DNA from: Methylobacterium radiodurans
GTDB taxonomy: Bacteria; Pseudomonadota; Alphaproteobacteria; Rhizobiales; Beijerinckiaceae
Direction of reading: 5' to 3'
Length of the DNA: 64,000 nucleotides
Assembly: GCF_003173735.1 (NCBI RefSeq)
Contig: NZ_CP029551.1
Span: 1,913,501 to 1,977,500 of the forward strand
Below the pieces are notes generated by a model, which searched no databases, had not been told where the DNA came from, and was given only the letters and a program-made list of their open reading frames with translations. Shown here piece after piece: positions 57,391 to 64,000 of the stretch. The number at the start of each line of letters is the position of its first letter. The first letter of the stretch is position 1. Made by a program: the position numbers and the translations under genes.

Positions 57391-58167
57391 ATGACGTCCA
57401 GCGATCCTCGATCGGTCCTCGGCACGCTCCGCACGCGCATCGCTTCCCTGGAACGGGGATCGGGCAGCGCGCCAGCACAGGCCTCCTACCTGCCCTTCGG
57501 CCTCTCCGCGATCGACAGCCTTCTGCCCGGCCGCGGGTTGCAGCTCGGGGCCCTGCACGAGGTCGCGCCCGCCCAGGCGGCCATCAGCCACGCGGCGGCC
57601 TGCACCCTGTTCGCCGCCGGCATCCTAGCGCGGACGCGGGGGCCCATCCTCTGGTGCCTGGCCGCGCGCGATCTGTTCGCGCCCGCGCTCGCCCGGGTCG
57701 GCCTGCATCCCGACCGGATCATCTACGTCGAGACCTACCGGGAGGCCGAACTCCTGCCGTTGGTGGAGGAAGGCGCGCGCTTCCGCGGACTGGCCGGCGT
57801 CGTTGGGGAGGTCGCACGAACGGGTCTGACCGCCTCGCGCCGGCTTCAGCTCTGCGCCGAGGAGAGCGGCGTCACCGTCCTGCTCGTCCGTCGCGCGCCC
57901 GTTGCCTCGGATGGTGGGGGTACGACGGCGAGCGCGGCGACGAGCCGCTGGTCGGTCGAGGCGGTGTCGGCATCGCGCAGTGCGGCGGGCTTTGGGCGTG
58001 GGCGCTGGCGGGTCGGGCTGCAGCGCTGCCGCGGCGCGGCGCTCGGGGCGGAGCCGGCCTCCTGGCTCGTCGAGGCCTGCGATGAGGCGGGTCGTCTCGC
58101 TCTACCTGCCGACCTGGCCGAGCGATCGTATCCGCAGGCGCGACAAGGCCGCGCCGCCGCGGGATAA
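57391..58167 (+). CDS. imuA: ImuA, SOS mutagenesis accessory protein
   Basis: A 258-residue RecA/SulA-like protein: YLPFGLSAIDSLLPGRGLQLGALHEVAPAQAAISHAAACTLFAAGILARTRGPILWCLAARDLFAPALARVGLHPDRIIYVETYREAELLPLVEEGARFRGLAGVVGEVARTGLTASRRLQLCAEESGVTVLLVRR. The Walker-type region is degenerate, as usual for ImuA. It works with ImuB and DnaE2 in damage-induced mutagenesis. The ATG follows GGGAGGG by about 11 bases. Preceded by an SOS box; overlaps imuB by 86 bp. Confidence 0.9.
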   Translation: MTSSDPRSVLGTLRTRIASLERGSGSAPAQASYLPFGLSAIDSLLPGRGLQLGALHEVAPAQAAISHAAACTLFAAGILARTRGPILWCLAARDLFAPALARVGLHPDRIIYVETYREAELLPLVEEGARFRGLAGVVGEVARTGLTASRRLQLCAEESGVTVLLVRRAPVASDGGGTTASAATSRWSVEAVSASRSAAGFGRGRWRVGLQRCRGAALGAEPASWLVEACDEAGRLALPADLAERSYPQARQGRAAAG

Positions 58168-59593
58168 GCCGCTCGTCACCGCCACCGCGGCCAACGGGTC
58201 GCGGGTCGTCGCCAGCGCCTGCCGGGCCGCGCAGGCGTTGGGCATCCGCGCTGGCATGGCCGTGGCCCAGGCGCAGGCGATGGTGCCGGGCATCACGGTG
58301 CGCGAGGCGGCCCCGGACGCCGATGCGGACGCGCTCGCGCGGCTGGCCGCCTGGTGCCTCTGGTGCGCCCCGCTCACTGCCCCCGATCCGCCGGACGGCA
58401 TCTGGATCGAGATCGCGGGCTCGGCGCACCTGTTCGGCGGCGAGGCAGCGATGCTGCGCACCCTGCTCACCCGCCTGCGTGATGGCGGCTGCACGGTGCG
58501 CCTCGCCGTCGCCGACACCCCGGGCGCGGCCTGGGCCGTGGCTCGCTTCGCGCCGCGCGAGACCTCGCCCCTGGTCGGACCGGGCCAGATGGCGGCCGCG
58601 GTCGCGAGTCTGCCCGTGCGCGCGCTCCGGCTCGCCCCCGAGACCGTCGCCGGGCTGGTGGAACTCGGCATCGAGCGGGTGGCGCAACTCGCGGCGCTGC
58701 CGCGCGGACCGCTGAGCCTGCGCGTCGGTCGCGCCGTGCTGCAGCGGCTCGACCAAGTGCTCGGGCACGCCCCGGAGCCGATCGCCTGGGTGATGCCCGC
58801 CGAGGCCGTGGTGGTGCGCCGCGCGTTCCCGGAGCCGATCTCGGCACCCAGTACACTGGAGCGGGTGGCCACGGACCTGACGGGCGATCTGGTCGCACTG
58901 CTCGCCCGCCGCGGCCTCGGTGCGCGCCGCCTCGACCTGACCTTTCGACGGGTCGATGGCGGCGTCCACGCGATCTGCGTCGGCACGGCCTCCGCCACGC
59001 GCGACGCCGCGCATCTCACCCGGCTGCTCTGCGCCCGCCTCGCGGAGGTCGATCCGGGCTTCGGCCTCGACGAGGCGACCCTGGCTGCCGGCCGGACCGA
59101 GCCTCTGGCGGCCGTGCAGGGGGAGGGTCTTGATACTGGCGAGACGGCGCAGGTCGATCTCGCCGTGCTCGTCGATCGCCTCGCGGCGCGGGCCGGGGCG
59201 CGCCGGGTGTTCCGGGTGGTACCCGTCGAGAGCCGGGTGCCGGAGCGCAGCCAGCGCCGGGCCCCGCCGCTCGCGCCTGCGGACGGCCGCTCCTGGCCCG
59301 CCGACCTCGCGCGGCCGGCCCGCCTGTTCGAGCCGCCCGAGCCGGTGCAGGCGACCGCGCTCCTGCCCGACGCGCCGCCGGCCCTGTTCGTCTGGCGCGG
59401 CGTGCGCCACCGCGTCGTGCGCGCCGACGGGCCCGAACGCGTCCGCGGCGAGTGGTGGGCGGCCGAGGGCGAGCTCGCCAGCCTCCGCGACTACTACCGC
59501 GTCGAGACCGAGGATGGCGCGCGCTACTGGATCTACCGCGACGCGCCGATGGCGGAGGGACCGCGCTGGTGGCTGCAGGGGGTGTTCGGGTGA
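58082..59593 (+). CDS. imuB: ImuB, Y-family polymerase-like protein
   Basis: A 503-residue catalytically inactive Y-family (UmuC/DinB-like) polymerase homologue: MRRVVSLYLPTWPSDRIRRRDKAAPPRDKPLVTATAANGSRVVASACRAAQALGIRAGMAVAQAQAMVPGI. The acidic catalytic residues of true Y polymerases are missing (LYLPTWPSD in place of the usual DxDxF). The C-terminal half has GEWWAAEGELASLRDYYRVETEDGARYWIYRDA, the ImuB end. ImuB bridges DnaE2 and the beta clamp. It starts inside the imuA 3' end, implying coupled translation. Confidence 0.92.
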   Translation: MRRVVSLYLPTWPSDRIRRRDKAAPPRDKPLVTATAANGSRVVASACRAAQALGIRAGMAVAQAQAMVPGITVREAAPDADADALARLAAWCLWCAPLTAPDPPDGIWIEIAGSAHLFGGEAAMLRTLLTRLRDGGCTVRLAVADTPGAAWAVARFAPRETSPLVGPGQMAAAVASLPVRALRLAPETVAGLVELGIERVAQLAALPRGPLSLRVGRAVLQRLDQVLGHAPEPIAWVMPAEAVVVRRAFPEPISAPSTLERVATDLTGDLVALLARRGLGARRLDLTFRRVDGGVHAICVGTASATRDAAHLTRLLCARLAEVDPGFGLDEATLAAGRTEPLAAVQGEGLDTGETAQVDLAVLVDRLAARAGARRVFRVVPVESRVPERSQRRAPPLAPADGRSWPADLARPARLFEPPEPVQATALLPDAPPALFVWRGVRHRVVRADGPERVRGEWWAAEGELASLRDYYRVETEDGARYWIYRDAPMAEGPRWWLQGVFG

Positions 59594-59643
59594 GCCGGCC
59601 GCCTCCGGCCACCGGCCCAGTGCCCTGAACGGTGGGACCGGCC

Positions 59644-62600
59644 ATGTCCTACGCCGAACTCCGGGTCACTAGCCACTTCTCGTTCCTGCGCGGCGCGTCC
59701 TCGCCCGAGGAGCTGTTCGCGGCCGGCCGTCTGCTCGGCCTGCGGGCGATGGCCGTGACCGACCGTGGCTCGCTCGCCGGCATCGTGCGCGCCCACGCGG
59801 CCTCCCGCACGACCGGCCTGCCCCTGATCGTCGGCTGCCGCCTCGACCCGACCGACGGGCCGCCGCTGCTGGTCTACCCGACCGATCGCGCGGCCTATGC
59901 CCGGCTCTGCCGCCTGCTCACCATCGGCAAGCGCGCGGCCGGCAAGGGCAGCTGCACGCTCACGCTCGAGGACGTCTTTGCCTGGAGCGGCGGCCTCGTC
60001 GCGGTCGCCCTCACGGAGGGCAGGGACGGAGCGACGGTCGCTGCCGACCTGCGCCGGCTGCGCGCCGTGTTCGCCGATCGCCTCTACTGCGGCCTCACCC
60101 GCCGCTTCGTGCAGGACGATCACGCCCGGCTCGACGCCCTGGCTGGCGTCGCCCGCGCGGCGAGGGTGCCGACGGTCGCCACCGGCGACGTGCTCTACCA
60201 CGCCGAGACGCGACGCATCCTGCAGGACGTCGTCACCTGCATCCGCGAGGGCTGCACGGTCGATGCCGCGGGCTTCCGCCTCGACGCACATGCCGACCGT
60301 CATCTGAAGGACCCGGCCGAGGTCGCGCGCCTGTTCGCCGCCCATCCCGGCGCGGTGGCGCGCAGCCTCGAGATCGCCGAGCGCTGCCGTTTCTCCCTCG
60401 CCGAGCTGACCTACCAGTACCCGGACGAGCGCGAGGATCCGGCCAGGACCCCGCAGGAGACGCTGGAGGAGCTGACCTGGACCGGCGCGCGCGCCCGCTA
60501 CCCGGATGGCCTGCCCGACGCGGTCGCGCTGCAACTGCGCCACGAGCTCACCCTGATCGAGCGCTTCGGCTACGCGCCGTACTTCCTCACCGTGAACAGC
60601 ATCGTGCGGTTCGCGCGCTCGCGCGGCATCCTCTGCCAGGGCCGGGGCTCGGCCGCGAACTCGGCGGTCTGCTACGTGCTCGGCATCACCAGCATCGATC
60701 CGGTGCGCCAGGGACTGCTCTTCGAGCGCTTCATCTCCGAGGAGCGACGCGAGCCGCCCGACATCGACGTCGATTTCGAGCACGAGCGGCGCGAGGAGGT
60801 GATCCAGTGGGTCTACGAGACCTACGGACGCGACCGCGCCGCCCTCTGCGCCACCGTGATCCGCTACCGGGCCCGCGGCGCGGTGCGCGAGGTCGGCAAG
60901 GCGCTCGGCGTGCCCGAGGACGTCACCGGCGCGCTCGCCGGTCTCGTCTGGGGCTGGTCGGCCGACGGCGTCGAGGAGAAGCACGCGGCCGAGCTCAATC
61001 TCAACCTCGCCGATCGGCGGCTGCGCCTGACCCTCGATCTTGCTCGGCAGTTGATCGGCACGCCACGCCACCTGTCGCAGCATCCCGGCGGCTTCGTGCT
61101 GACGAACGACCGCCTCGACGAACTCGTCCCGGTCGAGCCCGCCAGCATGGTCGACCGACAGGTGATCGAGTGGGACAAGGACGACATCGAGGCGCTGAAA
61201 TTCATGAAGGTCGACGTGTTGGGCCTCGGCATGCTCGGCTGCATGCGCCGCGCCTTCGACCTCTTGGCCGAGCACAAGGGCGTGCGGCTCGACCTAGCGA
61301 CGATCCCGGCGGAGGACCCGGCCACCTACGCGATGATCCGGCGCGCGGACACGCTCGGCGTGTTCCAGATCGAGAGCCGGGCGCAGATGGCAATGCTGCC
61401 GCGCATGGCCCCCCGAACTTTCTACGACCTCGTTATCGAGGTGGCGGTAGTGCGCCCCGGCCCGATCCAGGGCGACATGGTTCACCCGTACCTGCGCCGC
61501 CGCGAGGGGCGCGAGGCCGTGACCTACCCGACCGAGGCGCTGCGGCGGGTGCTCGGCAAGACGCTGGGTGTGCCCCTGTTCCAGGAGCAGGCGATGCAGG
61601 TGGCGATCGTGGCCGCGGGCTTCACTCCCTCGGAGGCCGACCAGCTGCGCCGCGCCATGGCGACCTTCAAGTTCACGGCCGGCGTGTCGAAGTTCCGCGA
61701 CAAGCTGATCGCCGGCATGGTCGGCAACGGCTACGCCCCGGATTTTGCCGAGCGCACCTTCAAGCAGCTGGAGGGCTTCGGCAGCTATGGCTTCCCGGAG
61801 AGCCACGCGGCCTCGTTCGCTCTGATCGCCTACGCCTCCTCCTGGATGAAGTGCCACCACCCGGACGTGTTCTGCTGCGCGATCCTGAACGCCCAGCCGA
61901 TGGGCTTCTATGCACCGGCCCAGCTCGTGCGGGACGCGCGCGACCACGGTGTCGAGGTGCGCCCGGTCTGCGTGAACGCCTCGGCCTGGGATTGCACCCT
62001 CGAGCCGACCGGCCGTGCGGAACGGCACGCGGTCCGGCTCGGCCTGCGCACGGTGCGGGGCCTCCGCAACGACGACGGCGCGCGCCTCGTGCTGGTGCGT
62101 GCCCTCGAGCCCTACGCATCGGTCGAGGACGCGTGGCGCAGGGCCGGCGTGCCGGTCGCGGCCTTGCGCCGCCTAGCGGCGGCCGACGCATTCGGGCCGG
62201 CCTTCGGGCTGGCGCGGCGCGAGGCGCTCTGGGCGATCCGGGCGTTGCGCGAGGCACCGCTGCCGCTGTTCGCGGCCGCCGACGCACGCACAAGCGCGAC
62301 GCAAGGGGAGTTGGCTGAGGAGCCGGTGCGGCTCCGGCCCATGACGCCGGGCCGCGAGGTCGCCGAGGACTACCGCGCCACCAGCCTGTCCCTACGCGGT
62401 CACCCCCTGGCATTTCTACGCGCCGACCTCGCCGCGGAGCGCTACGCCCGCTGCTCGGACCTCGAACGGACGCGGGACGGTGGGCGCGTCGCGGTCGCCG
62501 GCTTGGTGCTGATTCGCCAGAAGCCGGGCTCGGCCAAGGGCGTCATGTTCATCACGCTGGAGGACGAGACCGGCATCGCCAACCTGATCATCTGGCCCGG

Positions 62601-62955
62601 CCTGTTCGAGCGGCAGCGGGCGCTGGTATTGCGCGCTGGGCTGCTCGGCTGCCGCGGTCGCGTACAGCGGCAGGGTAAGGTCCTGCACCTAATCGCCGAG
62701 CACCTCGTCGACCTGTCGTCGTGGCTGGGTCGAGTCGGAGGAGACGAGGGATTTCCGCTGGCGACGGGCCGCGGCGACGAGGCCCGGCACCGTGGCTCCC
62801 CTGATCAGCGCATTACCCCGTCCCGTTCGGCAGTACCGCCGGATCTGTCGCTTGCGCGTTCGCGGGACATTCTCATTCCGGACCTGCATCTCGATGGGCT
62901 GCGGGCGGCTACAGATGCACCGCCGATTCAGGTGCGTTCTCGAAAATTCCGATGA
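59644..62955 (+). CDS. dnaE2: Error-prone DNA polymerase III alpha subunit DnaE2
   Basis: A 1103-residue C-family polymerase for translesion synthesis. The N-terminal PHP domain begins [25 protein letters not shown]. The palm has [16 protein letters not shown] and the catalytic PDIDVDFEH (D373, D375 and D377), with HPGGFVLT in between. [32 protein letters not shown] follows, then an OB fold near the end ([37 protein letters not shown]). The C-terminus [14 protein letters not shown] is typical of DnaE2. It follows imuB by 50 bp and completes the SOS mutagenesis cassette. Confidence 0.95.
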   Translation: MSYAELRVTSHFSFLRGASSPEELFAAGRLLGLRAMAVTDRGSLAGIVRAHAASRTTGLPLIVGCRLDPTDGPPLLVYPTDRAAYARLCRLLTIGKRAAGKGSCTLTLEDVFAWSGGLVAVALTEGRDGATVAADLRRLRAVFADRLYCGLTRRFVQDDHARLDALAGVARAARVPTVATGDVLYHAETRRILQDVVTCIREGCTVDAAGFRLDAHADRHLKDPAEVARLFAAHPGAVARSLEIAERCRFSLAELTYQYPDEREDPARTPQETLEELTWTGARARYPDGLPDAVALQLRHELTLIERFGYAPYFLTVNSIVRFARSRGILCQGRGSAANSAVCYVLGITSIDPVRQGLLFERFISEERREPPDIDVDFEHERREEVIQWVYETYGRDRAALCATVIRYRARGAVREVGKALGVPEDVTGALAGLVWGWSADGVEEKHAAELNLNLADRRLRLTLDLARQLIGTPRHLSQHPGGFVLTNDRLDELVPVEPASMVDRQVIEWDKDDIEALKFMKVDVLGLGMLGCMRRAFDLLAEHKGVRLDLATIPAEDPATYAMIRRADTLGVFQIESRAQMAMLPRMAPRTFYDLVIEVAVVRPGPIQGDMVHPYLRRREGREAVTYPTEALRRVLGKTLGVPLFQEQAMQVAIVAAGFTPSEADQLRRAMATFKFTAGVSKFRDKLIAGMVGNGYAPDFAERTFKQLEGFGSYGFPESHAASFALIAYASSWMKCHHPDVFCCAILNAQPMGFYAPAQLVRDARDHGVEVRPVCVNASAWDCTLEPTGRAERHAVRLGLRTVRGLRNDDGARLVLVRALEPYASVEDAWRRAGVPVAALRRLAAADAFGPAFGLARREALWAIRALREAPLPLFAAADARTSATQGELAEEPVRLRPMTPGREVAEDYRATSLSLRGHPLAFLRADLAAERYARCSDLERTRDGGRVAVAGLVLIRQKPGSAKGVMFITLEDETGIANLIIWPGLFERQRALVLRAGLLGCRGRVQRQGKVLHLIAEHLVDLSSWLGRVGGDEGFPLATGRGDEARHRGSPDQRITPSRSAVPPDLSLARSRDILIPDLHLDGLRAATDAPPIQVRSRKFR

Positions 62956-63302
62956 TCATATGTCTCTACCCATGTTGTCCGAAAGACCCAATCAATCTGT
63001 TTTATTGATGCTGGTTTGATGCTTGAACGGCAAATTCGAAGCTGTCTATCAGAACTGAAAATTACTGCGTGTGGTTTGCATGAGGGTGTAAACATGCGCG
63101 AGATACACTACGTCCTGGAGGCCTCAAACGGTCCACCACAACGCGCTGAATGTACCGCACTGCAAAATAGAAATATCGGACTCAGACAATATTTCCGCCC
63201 GTACATCCCAATTTGAATTTGACATTCTGGCGCAGGATTTGACGGTCAGTGTTGTCGCGAATCAAAATCGGCGAAGATACAGGCAGCGGAGGGTCCGTTC
63301 GC
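62956..63302. other. AT-rich intergenic region after dnaE2
   Basis: About 350 bp, clearly AT-richer than the cassette. A short plus-strand frame (63016-63216) has no features. It contains the promoter of the next gene and may mark another acquired block. Confidence 0.45.
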
Positions 63303-64000
63303 ATGAGCGCCCATGACAAGGCCGCCACTCCCGTAACAAATCGCGGGACCAAGCCAACTTCGGCGGGTTTCACGACAACCATCCGGTTCGGGACAAACCG
63401 AAATCGCGTTGGTCCACCCGACCAATTCGGATCGAGGTTCGAGTGGGGGCCAAACGACCCTCGCTATCATGCGGGAACGATCTCCCTCTCCAAGCCACTT
63501 CAAGAAGGGGCCCTGGTGCATGAGAATGCCACAGTGGCGGCCTCTCACGGGCAGATCAATCTAGCGCAGGAGCCAAAGAACGTCATTCGCGACTTTCTGG
63601 ATAATGCGTCCGGTCGTGAGATGGATGAGCCTGTAAGGCGGAAGCACTCCCTAGTATTCATCCACGGCTATGCCTTCAAGTTCGTGGAGATCGCTGCCGT
63701 CGAGGCCGCCATCGTCAACGGCTATGGCTGCCCGAACAACCTGTTCTTCTCCTGGCCTTCGTACGGAGACCACTTCAAGTATCCGGAGGATCGCGACCAC
63801 GCCTATGGATCCGGCACGGCCGCCGGGCAATTCTTACGGGATCTGCTGGATGAGGTTGCCGCCCTGGCGAATCCTCCCAGACTTAGCCTCGTCTGCCACT
63901 CTATGGGCAATAGAGTGATGAGCTCGATCGCTCAAGCTCTGAAAGACCCGAAGTACCTTAAGCCATACTTCGAGCACATCTTGCTGTTCGCCGCCGACGA
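63303..64000 (+). CDS. DUF900-type alpha/beta hydrolase, 3' end beyond the window
   Basis: At least 232 residues, open at the window end. An N-terminal polar region (about 100 residues, with TIRFGTNRNRVGPPDQFGSRFEWGPNDPRYHAGTISLSK) precedes the hydrolase domain: SLVFIHGYAFKFVEIAAVEAAIVNG, NLFFSWPSYGD, AYGSGTAAGQFLRDLLDEVA, and the nucleophile elbow VCHSMGNRVMSSI (Ser in His-Ser-Met-Gly-Asn). This pattern (HGYxxxF, WPS, CHSMGN) is the DUF900 family of bacterial lipase-like proteins, of unknown substrate and often in phage-related or accessory regions. The GGAGGG 9 bp ahead supports the ATG at 63303. Confidence 0.8.
   Translation, partial: MSAHDKAATPVTNRGTKPTSAGFTTTIRFGTNRNRVGPPDQFGSRFEWGPNDPRYHAGTISLSKPLQEGALVHENATVAASHGQINLAQEPKNVIRDFLDNASGREMDEPVRRKHSLVFIHGYAFKFVEIAAVEAAIVNGYGCPNNLFFSWPSYGDHFKYPEDRDHAYGSGTAAGQFLRDLLDEVAALANPPRLSLVCHSMGNRVMSSIAQALKDPKYLKPYFEHILLFAAD

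Noticed and set aside
59533..61275. Minus-strand 580-codon open frame
   Set aside because: Antisense shadow of dnaE2 with no domain pattern.
1..64000. CRISPR arrays
   Set aside because: No series of regularly spaced direct repeats with unique spacers was seen; the only short periodic repeats are the 7-bp iterons at 24044-24099.

Overview
This window is chromosomal DNA from a high-GC alphaproteobacterium. The gene content and codon use look like Methylobacterium/Methylorubrum or a close rhizobial relative, which is an inference. Supporting features are an imuA-imuB-dnaE2 mutagenesis cassette behind a GAAC-N7-GAAC SOS box, an oxalyl-CoA decarboxylase, an HWE-type histidine kinase and lysA next to a small LptM-type lipoprotein. 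The core is GC-rich. It is interrupted by AT-richer blocks holding integrases, insertion sequences and unknown genes.

Layout. 1-2.1 kb: lysA start, lptM, a glycosyltransferase and tRNA-Pro(GGG). 2.3-5.1 kb: an AT-rich island with a DUF262 protein overlapping a HEPN-like protein (candidate defence pair) and a broken integrase. 5.3-8.2 kb: alpha/beta hydrolase and oxalyl-CoA decarboxylase with a palindromic operator upstream. 9.1-12.9 kb: a three-gene envelope cluster (HAD-UbiA fusion, GtrA, large membrane protein). 13.5-22.4 kb: an 8.8-kb integrated element in tRNA-Arg(ACG), bounded by a 16-bp direct repeat. It carries a frameshifted integrase, an IS3 element, a truncated AlbA_2 gene, a serine recombinase, a DUF3800 protein and a perfect 172-bp tandem duplication. 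22.4-24.5 kb: further AT-rich unknown genes and an inverted set of heptamer iterons.

24.5-39.3 kb is the most interesting region, a sulfur island. It encodes a SoxCD-like sulfite dehydrogenase, three intact and one broken flavin-dependent (LLM) monooxygenases, an SfnB/DszC-type oxidoreductase, a sulfonate-type binding protein, a split YeeE/YedE sulfur transporter, serine acetyltransferase, a family 2 encapsulin with an inserted cyclic-nucleotide-binding domain, and its likely cargo, a cysteine desulfurase with a ~265-residue disordered N-terminus. A plausible logic (inferred) is release of sulfur from organosulfur compounds, sulfite handling, cysteine synthesis, then sulfur withdrawal from cysteine inside a protein nanocompartment.

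39.5-57.1 kb: a deletion-derivative IS, a PAS/HWE sensor kinase, a PACE efflux gene killed by an amber codon beside its LysR regulator, and an HxlR-MFS pair around a 31-bp near-palindrome. A GntR-controlled tartrate operon follows (MFS, tartrate dehydrogenase, glycerate kinase, pyruvate kinase) with an enolase stub behind it. Then come a zinc peptidase, an mmsA fragment, a diguanylate cyclase and a chimeric pseudogene. 57.3-63 kb: the SOS mutagenesis cassette. The window ends inside a DUF900-type hydrolase gene.

All calls rest on reading the sequence and its translations. No database search was possible, so family names are recognition-based.
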